From Histomonas meleagridis (lineage: Eukaryota > Parabasalia > Tritrichomonadida > Dientamoebidae): DNA of 64,000 bases. The position numbers and the translations under genes are program-made. The stretch spans positions 1 to 64,000 of the forward strand of contig WSYJ01000060.1 of the NCBI GenBank assembly GCA_020186115.1, read 5' to 3'. Shown in pieces: positions 17,418-27,236 of this stretch (its first letter is position 1; the number at the start of each line of letters is the position of its first letter). Below the pieces are notes generated by a model. That model was not told where the DNA came from and searched no databases. It was given only the letters and a program-made list of their open reading frames with translations.

Positions 17418-20400
17418 ATGTCTGAATTTTCCCAAGAAAGTTCAATAAATGAACGAAGTCTTGAGGAATTTTTAGACTCACTATATCCTCAAATATCAGA
17501 TACAACAAAATCTAAAATATATAGTCATCCATTTCATTTTTTTTTTGATATTGCGACACAATCCAAAGTATCTGAAAGGGTTGATGCAGCTCTTAGAATT
17601 TTGTTTTATGTTCTTTTCGAAGTTATATTAATTTTACAAAACTTTCATCTTACTTGGTTTGATTTATTAGATAGAAATGATTACGAAACCAAATATGACC
17701 AAATTCTAGCCAAAATGTCATCCAACACATCTTGTTCATATTCTGTTTTAATCACACTTAGTATCACAGTCGTTCAAGGGATTTTTTATTTACGTTACGA
17801 TCCTTTGAAACATCTTACTCCAGGGATTGCCACGTTTCTTCATATTTCTTTCACCCATCTTCCGCCCATTTTAGCCATTTTTCTCGGCGTTTCATTTGGG
17901 TGCACTTATTTAGGAAATGTTGCCAACACTACACAAAACAGCATCACCAACATACTCACAGTCTGCAATTCATTTTCCTGTGTCCTTCTTCTTATTGTCA
18001 ATTTTTATTATCATACTATAACAAGATATTCGTTAATCATTCAAAAAGGGATATTTTCTTCATGGGAACCACCATATCGGATTATAGACATTTTGTATTT
18101 TTTTGCTGTTTCCCATGGCTTAGCCTTTCCAAATTCACAACGATCATATCATACTTATGTTGTTTGCATCTTTTCATTTGTTTGGAGTGTTATTACTATG
18201 CATCGACGTAAGCGTTCAATTTATTTATGTTTTATTGCTTATATAATTGAGACCAAAGTCTTAATCGATACCATCGTTTTCTCTATTTTAACCTTTGCTT
18301 TTACACTTGCTGATTTCCGTAATGATTATGTTCGCCTCATAGTTATCATTACGTTTTTACTTAACACCATTAGTGCCTTTCTACATATGTTATACGAATA
18401 TAAAAAATTAACGTCAGCGAAAGGAAAAAATTTAACGAAAAGTAAAACTGCACAACAAGCAATATCAACATTACGATTATCAATAAGTTATGGACAAGTT
18501 GAATCGATAACGCCCAAATATTTAAAATGGATGTTAAGTTGGTGCTTTAGTTATTCTGCGTTACCTGATGTTGTTCGAATATATTTCATATTAGGACGAC
18601 CATTATCAGAACTAAAGATACCACAAAAGACATTATCTCCATTGGAACTAATATCAATGAAATTTTTAGCATTTCAAGTCCGACTATATAAACAATCATT
18701 GTTATTAGATGAAGATCCAGTTGTTAAATCGACAAAAGAAGAACTCGAACGACAAAAACAATTAGCGAATCAAATATCAAACGATTTTTGGACTGATAAA
18801 GATTGCGAACAAATGACTTTAGCTAATTATGGCGAAAAAATCGAAAAAATCAAAAAGTTGATATTTAATACTGTTAGAAGTTTCCCACATTCGAAAACTA
18901 TTAAAGAAGAATATGAAGATTTCATGAATAATACAATTTGTTCACCATCAGAGTTATTAGTTAATCCGAAATCGCCATTTGAATTCATCGAGTTTCCTGG
19001 TAAAACAATATTTAAATGTTTAAGCAAGAAAACAAATACTGAAAAAAGAAGATTAAACTCGCCGGAAAACTCGAAATCAACTACAGAACATTTCATATCA
19101 ACATATATGAAACGAATTTCTTATCCATTAATTATGTTTTATCGAATTTGTTTTGTTTTTTTAATCATTTGTGGTCTAATATTATATTTCCCTTATGTGT
19201 CAAACACTAGAGAAATATATGGTCATTATACAAGAATAATGCATGGAATAATATTCGACGTTTCATTGAGCTTAAAAGGAATAGCTGAACATGACTTGAA
19301 TCAAAGGTTTCAATCGATTGAACAAGTTTTAAATATTTTGAAAATTTTGCCTGAAGAAGCAAATTTGATTCTGAGTAATTTTTATATTAGAAATACTGTT
19401 TATAAAAATACTTATCAATACTTAAATGAGATAAATTTCGATTTTAATACATCGGATATTGATCATTGTGAAAAAATATCGTTGGCAGTTTTGTCAAGAT
19501 CAAATTATTCAATCGATTGGTCTTTCGATAATAAGATTTGTTACTTCTCTTGGATTAACTTTTATACAAATGAAATCATACAAAAGTTAAATGAAACTAT
19601 AAATAATTACGGAATTAAATACTCACAAAAAATGATCGGAATTTACGTTATTATCGGCTTTATCGTACTGTCATTTTTGGTGTTCATTTCAATTACTATC
19701 GTTCAACAAATTCACGTGCGTAAAGTTCTGAAATGCTTGAAAAACGTTTTGTCGATAGATGAAAATGTTTCGAAAAAAGGAGAGCCTTATTTCGGATTTA
19801 ATCCTTTATTATCAACTTTGATATGGTTGGTAATAGCGGGTATCGCTTTTGCTTTATATGCTATTTGTGAATATCCTATGGTTAATATCATAAATAAACA
19901 ACAGCGAACATTAAACCAAGCAATTGACATCACACAAATTACTATATCTTCAATACTTTCATACTCATTGACAGGTTTAATGAGTACACATATTCCAACA
20001 AAATATTATGAAATCTATAAATATTTGTTATATAATTATAGTGTATCCATGTTACATGCGTCTTATATCATTACCTTTAATGAAGTCTTACCCGAATTCT
20101 CAGAGATGTATGGATTTGAAACATGGGGAATTACAAATAGATCTTTTTCGTCATTAGTTAATACTTATTCCCAACTTATTATTGACATCATTGAAGAGAA
20201 TACAACAGAAAGTCGAACATATAACGATTGTCTTATATGTTATATATTTCGACAATATCTAATTAATTTGGTCGAATTGACAATTCCACAAATTTCACAA
20301 GTACAAGCAGCTATAGGTTACCAGCTTTATTCAGTCTTTTGGCATTGCAATCCACTTTCATTTTTGGTAATCGCAATCGCTTGGTTCTTAGCAGAAATAC

Positions 20401-21266
20401 TTCATAACTCACAAAGGAACTGGTTAAGTGGCTGGGCGATTCTGATGAGAAGGAAACAAGCAAAATATCCTCAACAAGTATTTTATATTGTTGGAAGTTT
20501 ATTGGAATCAAAGGTAAACTACTTTAGCGACCTCCCAATTCCTTTTTTGGTTCGAGATTCTGATGGTATTATTGTATCTGCTAACCAAGAAATTGTCAAA
20601 TATTTGGATCATACTATCGATCAAGTAGTTGGTCAACCTTATTCGGAATTCTTTGATGAAAATGGACCGAAGTTTAAAGGTAACGGTAAGGTTTCTTTAA
20701 CAACAGATATAAGACCATTTGATGATGATTGTGAACTTGTTGTTTTTCATGACAACTCCAAACAATTAGATGAACAAAGAAGATTAGAACAGATAACAAA
20801 GACAATGACTCCAGATGTAACTGAATTTGGAAAAAGAATGGAAATGGTTTGTATAGAGTGTAGATTTAATTCTCCAAACATAAGTCCAGATGATGTGTTT
20901 CGGAAATTCGATGAAATGAAGGAGGCATTTCCTGAAATTAAGTGCTTAGCTTGTGGGGCGTCATTTTTCAGCGGTTTCTGTGAAATTGAATGCGAAGAAA
21001 AAGCACTTCGGGCGACCGTTATGCTTTCTGATGGGATTAAGGATTCATTCAGAGCTGCGATCACATATGGAGAAGGAATTTTCGCGTCACTAACAGACAA
21101 AGGACCTTTAACTGTGGTTCTGGGTGATGTAGCGGAAAGAGCAGAAATATTGGTAACAAATGGTTTTTGGGGAAGAATTTATGTGGACAGTAATATATTA
21201 GAGTCAAGCGGATACGATGAAACGACAGATGGAATCATTGTTCTTGGAGTTTCCCCAGTTAAGTAA
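17418..21266 (+). CDS. Multipass membrane protein with PAS and degenerate nucleotidyl-cyclase-like domain
   Basis: 1282 residues. About eight hydrophobic helices lie between 58 and 326, then a soluble region (327-570), then helices near 573-596, 742-766, 797-818 and 985-1000, framing two large loops (about 597-740 and 820-980). A PAS domain follows (about 1036-1110: LPIPFLVRDSDGIIVSANQE). The C-terminal about 140 residues track a class III cyclase: EMVCIECRF for VLFADIxGF, IKCLACGASFF for IKTIGDAYM, then FRAAITYGEGIF, LGDVAERAEIL and GRIYVDSNIL. The second metal Asp is Cys and the first appears to be Glu, so catalysis is doubtful. The layout is that of the large trichomonad membrane cyclase family. 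Likely a sensor or pseudo-cyclase partner; ligand unknown. Confidence 0.75.
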   Translation: MSEFSQESSINERSLEEFLDSLYPQISDTTKSKIYSHPFHFFFDIATQSKVSERVDAALRILFYVLFEVILILQNFHLTWFDLLDRNDYETKYDQILAKMSSNTSCSYSVLITLSITVVQGIFYLRYDPLKHLTPGIATFLHISFTHLPPILAIFLGVSFGCTYLGNVANTTQNSITNILTVCNSFSCVLLLIVNFYYHTITRYSLIIQKGIFSSWEPPYRIIDILYFFAVSHGLAFPNSQRSYHTYVVCIFSFVWSVITMHRRKRSIYLCFIAYIIETKVLIDTIVFSILTFAFTLADFRNDYVRLIVIITFLLNTISAFLHMLYEYKKLTSAKGKNLTKSKTAQQAISTLRLSISYGQVESITPKYLKWMLSWCFSYSALPDVVRIYFILGRPLSELKIPQKTLSPLELISMKFLAFQVRLYKQSLLLDEDPVVKSTKEELERQKQLANQISNDFWTDKDCEQMTLANYGEKIEKIKKLIFNTVRSFPHSKTIKEEYEDFMNNTICSPSELLVNPKSPFEFIEFPGKTIFKCLSKKTNTEKRRLNSPENSKSTTEHFISTYMKRISYPLIMFYRICFVFLIICGLILYFPYVSNTREIYGHYTRIMHGIIFDVSLSLKGIAEHDLNQRFQSIEQVLNILKILPEEANLILSNFYIRNTVYKNTYQYLNEINFDFNTSDIDHCEKISLAVLSRSNYSIDWSFDNKICYFSWINFYTNEIIQKLNETINNYGIKYSQKMIGIYVIIGFIVLSFLVFISITIVQQIHVRKVLKCLKNVLSIDENVSKKGEPYFGFNPLLSTLIWLVIAGIAFALYAICEYPMVNIINKQQRTLNQAIDITQITISSILSYSLTGLMSTHIPTKYYEIYKYLLYNYSVSMLHASYIITFNEVLPEFSEMYGFETWGITNRSFSSLVNTYSQLIIDIIEENTTESRTYNDCLICYIFRQYLINLVELTIPQISQVQAAIGYQLYSVFWHCNPLSFLVIAIAWFLAEILHNSQRNWLSGWAILMRRKQAKYPQQVFYIVGSLLESKVNYFSDLPIPFLVRDSDGIIVSANQEIVKYLDHTIDQVVGQPYSEFFDENGPKFKGNGKVSLTTDIRPFDDDCELVVFHDNSKQLDEQRRLEQITKTMTPDVTEFGKRMEMVCIECRFNSPNISPDDVFRKFDEMKEAFPEIKCLACGASFFSGFCEIECEEKALRATVMLSDGIKDSFRAAITYGEGIFASLTDKGPLTVVLGDVAERAEILVTNGFWGRIYVDSNILESSGYDETTDGIIVLGVSPVK

Positions 21267-21344
21267 TCTGATCATCAATTCATTTTATGTTTCTATTATT
21301 TAAAAAAAAAACAATAATCATTGTTTTTAGTCTAAGCTGTTTCA

Positions 21345-21670
21345 TTGCCACCTAAAATTCTAAAAATATGGCAAATATATTTGAAAAAAATCGGATATTT
21401 TTATATCATATTTCATTACCACAACAAAAATTCTCAGAAATAACAAGTATTATTAATGTATAAATGGTGTTATAGAAATCATATGTTATAGCGTTGCCTG
21501 TATACCCTTCACAACAATTTTTGCAAAAAAGTCACTTTTATATGAAACAACTATTTGTGATTACGATAATAACCACTCCGATAGAGTTTTTTTGTAGTCA
21601 CTTTTTTAAAAAATGTGTTGCCATTTTTTTGCATAAGTGCCTGCCATATTGTTAGAATTTTAGGTGGCAA
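21345..21670. mobile_element. 326-bp element with 29-bp terminal inverted repeats (MITE-like)
   Basis: The ends at 21345-21373 and 21642-21670 are inverted copies matching at 28 of 29 positions (outer part TTGCCACCTAAAATTCTAA). The interior is AT-rich with no coding frame. No target-site duplication is obvious next to the ends. It lies between two genes on the plus strand, about 80 bp after one stop and 120 bp before the next start. Non-autonomous DNA transposon is the likely nature; superfamily unknown. Confidence 0.6.
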
Positions 21671-21789
21671 GAGTTTAAATAAAACATTTTGTTTTTAACT
21701 TTAATATGTGCATTAATATTATATATGAAATTAAAAAAAATTTGAAAATAAGGAAGTAGCCGTTTAAATATTGGATTAAGCCGTTTAAA

Positions 21790-22332
21790 ATGGGGTGGTC
21801 TAATTCGAATATGGGAGAAGAACCCATCTCTCCATTTTGGAGTCTTTTAATAAACCCAGGAGAGCCAACTCCAATAACATTCCCAGACTCAATGTTGCTT
21901 ACAGTTACAAGTGTTTCTCTTGGTTTTATTCCAAAGAAAAAAGCCAAAGGTATTATTCGAATTTTTTCAAATGTAGAAACGATTATTATGAGCTCTGAAG
22001 CAGACATAGATGACACAGGATTTAGCAAATCTCGTAGCCTTATTGCAACTCTTATACCAGGAAAACATGAATTTCAAAATCTCAATTTAATTTTTTCACC
22101 TCTTAACATCACTACTTTTGAAGTTCAAGGAAATCTTCCTGTGAATGTCATTGGGCATTTATCACCAATTGAAGTAAATGAAGAGGAAGAGGAAGAAGAC
22201 ATTCTTGAAGATATGCTTCATGAACAGTCTCATTCATCAACATCAAGTACTCCTAAAGCTAAAGAAGTACCTGACGAAGAAGTTATTGATGTACAAGCAC
22301 GACTTAGAGCACTTTCAGCAAAAAAGAAATAA
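21790..22332 (+). CDS. Nucleoplasmin-like histone chaperone domain protein
   Basis: 180 residues. The N-terminal about 125 residues fit the nucleoplasmin-like beta-sandwich found in nucleoplasmins and at the N-terminus of nuclear FKBPs: FWSLLINPGEPTPITF, later IPGKHEFQNLNLIF and VQGNLPVNVIGHLSP. An acidic run (NEEEEEEDILEDML) follows at about 129-142, then a Ser/Thr linker and a basic end (RLRALSAKKK). There is no FKBP domain. Proteins of this type bind H2A-H2B or H3-H4 through the acidic tract in the nucleus. Two AGCCGTTTAAA boxes at about 21757-21789 precede the ATG, the second touching it. A second Met (residue 8) is a possible alternative start. The stop is TAAA. Confidence 0.7.
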   Translation: MGWSNSNMGEEPISPFWSLLINPGEPTPITFPDSMLLTVTSVSLGFIPKKKAKGIIRIFSNVETIIMSSEADIDDTGFSKSRSLIATLIPGKHEFQNLNLIFSPLNITTFEVQGNLPVNVIGHLSPIEVNEEEEEEDILEDMLHEQSHSSTSSTPKAKEVPDEEVIDVQARLRALSAKKK

Positions 22333-22438
22333 ACAAATCGTATAAATTATCTATCGTTTTTTGTTTGATTTATAAAAAAGTAAAAAAGTGACACATGATG
22401 TAAATTTACAAATATTTTTGATATGAATTTGTTACGCG

Positions 22439-23623
22439 CTAAGGAACTTCTAATACGATAAGTTGAGACTTGGGTAGAAGTGCACTGTTACCATACACAT
22501 CTTCACACATGATTTGGCCATTTTCTTCCTCCATAATTGCCACAATTGTTCCAACATCAAATACATCTGAACCAGGCTCAGCTACAACAGCTACGCCGTA
22601 ACCGATTACATTAATGAATGAAAATGGAACAAATCCGCATTCTGCATATTTTGGCTTCATTACCAACGCCCATTCACATTTTGGTTTTTCCATTAGGAAA
22701 AGTCTCATGTCTTTAGAAACAGACAACTCATTGTCTTCGCTAGATGTGAAATCGTGTAAAACTGTGCATAAGAAGAACGGGAAATATTCCATTTTGAATC
22801 TCGGAATTAACGATGACTCTGGAGCGATAAAACGATTTGAGAAAACAAACTTGTCAAATCGAACTGGTGAAACGTCAATAAAACATATGTGATGCTTATT
22901 AATAAACTCTGTGAAATCGGTCATGAAATCAATTTTGACGAGAATGCAAGATTTATCTTTGATCTCATTGATCATATTGATGACAACATCTTTGAGTTGC
23001 CTGTAGGTGTTAAATAATTCGCTATTTGATGAATCATTTAATTCCTTCAGTCGACGGTTACATTCGTCACTGAAAGCGGTTATAGCGGCTAATGCCTGAA
23101 AAAGTTTCTGCTTTCTCTGTTCAAATGTTGATGTTGATTTTGTGTAGCGAGCATAAAGATTTGTAATTTCTTTCTTAGTGCTCGCGTTGTTGGGTTTTGT
23201 GGAGGCGGCATTAAGTAAATTTGCTAGTGAGATTAATTCTTTGTGCGTTTGGGCAAGTTGAGATTTAGCAACAATAACTTCTTTTTCTTTGCTCTTGAAA
23301 GTTGAAGACATTGAACAATAAAATAACTTGCGATTTGAAATACATTGGTCAAGAATATTTATCACACTTGATTGAATACTTTTGGATAATTTATTGAACG
23401 AATTCTGGAAGCACGTAAATGACTCTGGAACCTCTTGATATGCTTTTAATAATGTTCCGTTTTGACCTGGGACATCATAATTGATTTTGGAATTATGAAG
23501 AATTCCTTTGGACATTTTATAATTTCCAAACTGACGCGAAAAATTTATGATGGATTGCCTGATTTTCTCAAGTTCTGTTGTGTTTTGAGCAAACGCATTG
23601 AGGAGATTCAAGCATCCCTCCAT
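22439..23623 (-). CDS. BAR/F-BAR-like protein with two C-terminal SH3 domains
   Basis: 394 residues. Residues 1 to about 225 are helical and coiled-coil-like, with the length and pattern of a BAR or F-BAR dimerisation region, though the subfamily is not certain. Two SH3 domains follow: about 285-340 (VLHDFTSSEDNELSV ... ECGFVPFSFINVI) and about 345-394 (AVVAEPGSDVFDVGTIVAIM ... ALLPKSQLIVL). The second lacks the usual Trp pair. F-BAR plus two SH3 domains is the layout of Bzz1 and Nervous wreck, which couple curved membranes to actin nucleation; a SCAR/WAVE homologue lies at 30510. Expected at the plasma membrane or endosomes. Confidence 0.65.
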   Translation of the reverse strand: MEGCLNLLNAFAQNTTELEKIRQSIINFSRQFGNYKMSKGILHNSKINYDVPGQNGTLLKAYQEVPESFTCFQNSFNKLSKSIQSSVINILDQCISNRKLFYCSMSSTFKSKEKEVIVAKSQLAQTHKELISLANLLNAASTKPNNASTKKEITNLYARYTKSTSTFEQRKQKLFQALAAITAFSDECNRRLKELNDSSNSELFNTYRQLKDVVINMINEIKDKSCILVKIDFMTDFTEFINKHHICFIDVSPVRFDKFVFSNRFIAPESSLIPRFKMEYFPFFLCTVLHDFTSSEDNELSVSKDMRLFLMEKPKCEWALVMKPKYAECGFVPFSFINVIGYGVAVVAEPGSDVFDVGTIVAIMEEENGQIMCEDVYGNSALLPKSQLIVLEVP

Positions 23624-24399
23624 TGTCCCTCCAATTACACTTTTTCGTAAAAATTGAATGAAAACATTTTTTCCACAGAAATTCTGGTTACATGAAAAAA
23701 ATTATATCACTGTAAAATACCCACATTAAATCACAATAATTCCAAGTTTTTTATTGTGTGTACTAAATGCTATTTTTTAAAATAATGATCATTTGATTTA
23801 TAATTCTTACTGAAAAAAGAATAACACAAATGCTCAGAAATTTTACGTCATGTTCTGGAACTAGAACTAATAGGTTGGCTTATTTTGGAATACAAATACT
23901 TCACATTCAAAGTTGCACTAATAAATAAGATTGAAAAATTAAAACAACTATTGCTCACAACCTTATCACATTTAAATAAATTTTATCCAGAATCTTTTAA
24001 ACCTTTGACTCAATTTTCGAATGATTAAAATACATGACAAAGGCAACAATACTGTAAGATGGTAACATTTGACAAAACAAGGAATTTTGTAATTTTTTGT
24101 TTATAATATTAAAAATATTTAAAGCTGATCATCAATTTAAAAATTAATTTCCTTAAGGAAAAAACAACTTTATTTTATACGAATAAAAAAATGTATATAA
24201 AATCATAGGTCAACCAAATTAGAATTGGATGCTTAACAATCTTCCAAATACAAAGGAAAGCTTCACTTCACTTACGGTTTATTAAATTCAATGTTTTCAA
24301 TGAGCTTAGTCAATTCGGAGTGAAGCAAGCGAGGAAGGGATGTAAACTATTCAAAAGCAAAATCAAATTTCACCTTTTGTGTTTTAGTCTTGTTATAGA
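23624..24399. other. AT-rich intergenic sequence between divergent genes
   Basis: 776 bp without a coding frame. It holds the promoters of the BAR/SH3 gene and RAD51 (TTTCACCTTTTGTG about 20 bp before the RAD51 ATG). Nothing else recognised. Confidence 0.4.
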
Positions 24400-25393
24400 A
24401 TGAAATCTCAAGCTAACGAAGAGCAACAGATGGGAGGTCCAATATCGGTCCGATCTCTTGAAAGTGTGGGAATTGCAGCTGCCGATATTAAGAAACTTCA
24501 AGAAAATGGATTTAACACAGTTGAATCAATTGCATTTTCTACTCGCAAACAAATAGTTGACATCAAAGGAATCACCGAAGTTAAAGCCGATAAAATCATT
24601 GCTGCAGCGGCTCAATTAGGTACCAATGGGATTCTCATCAGCAATTGAATACAATCAACGGAGACAAGACATGATATATATTAAAACAGGTTCCACCGAA
24701 CTTGACAAGTTACTTGGCGGAGGAATTGAAACAGGATCGGTTACTGAAGTATTTGGAGAATTTCGAACTGGAAAAACCCAACTTTGTCATACCTTATCAG
24801 TTACATGCCAGCTACAAATTGAAGAAGGTGGTGCGCAAGGAAAATGCTTGTGGATAGATACTGAAGGTACGTTTCGCACTGAAAGAATAATTCCTATTGC
24901 CGAGAGGTTTGGTTTAGATCCTAATGATGTCATGGAAAACATTGCATATGCTAGAGCATATAATACAGATCATCAAATGCAACTTTTAGTAACGGCTTCA
25001 GCTATGATGGCTGAATCACACTATGCATTGCTTATAGTTGACTCGTCTACGAACTTATATCGAACTGATTATAGCGGAAGAGGAGAACTCAGCGCACGTC
25101 AAATGCACTTGGGCCAGTTTTTGAGAGGTTTACAGCGGCTTGCCGATGAGTACGGAATCGCAGTCCTTATCACGAATCAAGTTGTGGCACAAGTCGATGG
25201 CAGTTGCATGTTCGCAGCTGATCCCAAAAAACCAATTGGAGGGAACATTATGGCACACGCAAGTCAAACAAGACTGTATTTAAGGAAGGGAAGAGGAGAA
25301 ACACGTATTTGTAAGATATATGACTCGCCATCATTGCCTGAATCAGAAGCTATGTTCGCAATATCGAATGGAGGAATTATTGATGCAGAGTAA
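24400..25393 (+). CDS. RAD51: RAD51 recombinase, interrupted by a one-base frameshift
   Basis: The frame from 24400 gives the N-terminal helix-hairpin-helix part ([20 protein letters not shown]) and runs out at 24648. The frame of 24626-25393 carries the ATPase core: Walker A GEFRTGKT, Walker B LLIVDS, the RAD51 signature [19 protein letters not shown], loop and QVVAQVD, and the end [11 protein letters not shown]. Skipping one G at 24619-24620 makes the two frames continuous through QLVPMGFSS, exactly the RAD51 (not DMC1) junction. So this is RAD51 with one extra base: a sequencing error, a mutation, or a +1 programmed shift. It forms filaments on single-stranded DNA for strand exchange. Full length would be about 331 residues, normal for the family. 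Confidence 0.85.
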
Positions 25394-25847
25394 ATTTGAT
25401 TAACTTTCATTCATTAATAAATGGATATACGTTTCCAGAAACAGATAAAAGTTTTCTTTGGTTTTTCACCAAATCATTATGCATTCAAATTTGTAAATTT
25501 GAAATTTCAATATTTGCAATTTTTAGATGAAAGAACTGAGGTAATGCATTGTACATGAAATAAAATAACTAATGACACAAGAAATTAAAGAAATTCATAA
25601 TGAAAATGAAAATCAAATTCTGTAATTTCACTACTTACATTTAAATGAAATAACTGAGAAAACGCATCAACCAAGATGAGACCACCAATTAAATAAAAAA
25701 TCAAAGAAAATCAAATTATGTAATTTCACCATTTGCAAAATCATTTTCCATTCCAAACTTGATGTTATTAATGAAACATTAGAAAGATTTTAAATTTATT
25801 GATTTAATTATATAATAACAAAAATTTTGTTTTGGCATCATTTCACT
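25394..25847. other. AT-rich intergenic sequence with a diverged duplication
   Basis: Two diverged copies of a segment ending in AAATCAAATT(C/A)TGTAATTTCAC occur at about 25520-25630 and 25645-25730. No coding frame. 3' flanks of RAD51 and the kinase gene. Confidence 0.35.
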
Positions 25848-27236
25848 TCACAAGTCTTTCACAAAAAGTGAATTTGATCGTCTTCTCTTTATGACGTCCT
25901 TTGAGTCATGCTTTCTTGATGTGCTGACCTTTGTGTGACTTACAGGCGAATCTTCTGTAGCGTTATGTCTTCTATGAGAAGAAGTTGGCTTAGGGATTGG
26001 TCTTAATGGTGATCGTTCCTTAGATACCTGATATCTCTCTTGTGAAGCAGGCGATGGCGTTAAAGGCGATTGATGATTAGCATGCACACGAGTAGAGTCA
26101 CGTCTTGGCCTTGTGTGTACGCGATGATGATGATGATGTTCTTCATTAGCATCTGAATTACATCTGGTTACTGGAAGTTCTATCTTGACTTTGCGCGTCG
26201 TTGCGGCTTCGTCAAGCGAATCCATCATCTCTTTGATGCTTTCGGTTACTTTGATGCGCTTCAGAATTAAATAGATGGCAGTCGACTCGTTGTACTCGCC
26301 CTCCAAAAGAGACTGCGTTAACTTGTTGATGTTGACGCCCATCGATTGGATTTTGGGGATGAGATCTGCTTCGATGCCTGACTGAATCCATTTCTCTTCA
26401 TTAGATTGAAGACGTGAAAACATCTCATACTCATTGGTAGAAAACCAGGGATGGTGCTTGATCTTCTCGATCGTAAGACGTGTTTCGGGATTCTTGGTAA
26501 GAATCTTGTGTAAGAGATCAACAATTTGTGGTGATAAATAACTGGGATATTGAGGCTCAGTATAAGCTATTTGTTGAAGAAGGCCTTGGATATCATCATC
26601 GTCAAATGGAAGCTCGCCAGTAACCATTGCATATAATAATATCCCGGCACTCCAGATATCTGCTGCTTTGGTATACTTATGACCAAGAACCATCTCTGGA
26701 GATGCATAAGCTGGCGAACCACATGCTGTCTTTAGCTCTGGTGAATCAATGGAAAAATTATTTGATAATCCAAAATCTATTAATCTTAGGTTGTAGTTAC
26801 GATCTAAAAGAACATTTTCTGCTTTGAGATCACGATGTGCTACAAGACGAACATCATGAAGATATTCAAGTGCAGAAATTAGTTGAGAAAAATAGCGTCT
26901 GACTAATTTTTCTGGAAGCCTTCCGTGCGTATTTACGTAAGTGAGTATAGAACCATTTTCTGCGTACTCCATTACAATATAAGTATACCTTGGAGTTTCA
27001 ATGATTTCAAAAAGCTTTGAAATAAAAGGGTGATCTGTTTGTTTCATGATATTGATTTCTCTGATAAATCTTGTTCTTGCGTCCTCGTCTTGGATTGTCG
27101 AATTGTCAATAACTTTGATTGCAACATTTTGTTTTGCGAGTAAGTGTTCGGCCCTCCAAACTGTTGCAAAAGAGCCCTTTCCAATTGGCTTCCTGAGGAT
27201 GTAATTCCCTATAATGCGGGGGAGGTTGGATTTCAT
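25848..27236 (-). CDS. CAMK-type Ser/Thr protein kinase, SNF1/MARK-like, with UBA-like region
   Basis: 462 residues from the ATG at 27236. The kinase domain is about 10-265: GKGSFATV, VAIKVI (Lys), HRDLKAENVLLD, DFGLSNNF, activation-loop ACGSPAYASPE with the Ala-Cys-Gly-Ser/Thr-Pro of AMPK-related kinases, and DIWSAGILLY. A region at about 290-325 (IPKIQSMGVNINKLTQSLLE ... STAIYLIL) resembles the UBA-like autoinhibitory segment after the kinase domain in MARK/SNF1 relatives. The tail is Ser/Pro/Arg/His-rich with a HHHHH run and looks disordered. On the minus strand GACGGTTT (27247-27254) lies about 11 bp upstream of the ATG. Substrate and role unknown. Confidence 0.9.
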   Translation of the reverse strand: MKSNLPRIIGNYILRKPIGKGSFATVWRAEHLLAKQNVAIKVIDNSTIQDEDARTRFIREINIMKQTDHPFISKLFEIIETPRYTYIVMEYAENGSILTYVNTHGRLPEKLVRRYFSQLISALEYLHDVRLVAHRDLKAENVLLDRNYNLRLIDFGLSNNFSIDSPELKTACGSPAYASPEMVLGHKYTKAADIWSAGILLYAMVTGELPFDDDDIQGLLQQIAYTEPQYPSYLSPQIVDLLHKILTKNPETRLTIEKIKHHPWFSTNEYEMFSRLQSNEEKWIQSGIEADLIPKIQSMGVNINKLTQSLLEGEYNESTAIYLILKRIKVTESIKEMMDSLDEAATTRKVKIELPVTRCNSDANEEHHHHHRVHTRPRRDSTRVHANHQSPLTPSPASQERYQVSKERSPLRPIPKPTSSHRRHNATEDSPVSHTKVSTSRKHDSKDVIKRRRSNSLFVKDL

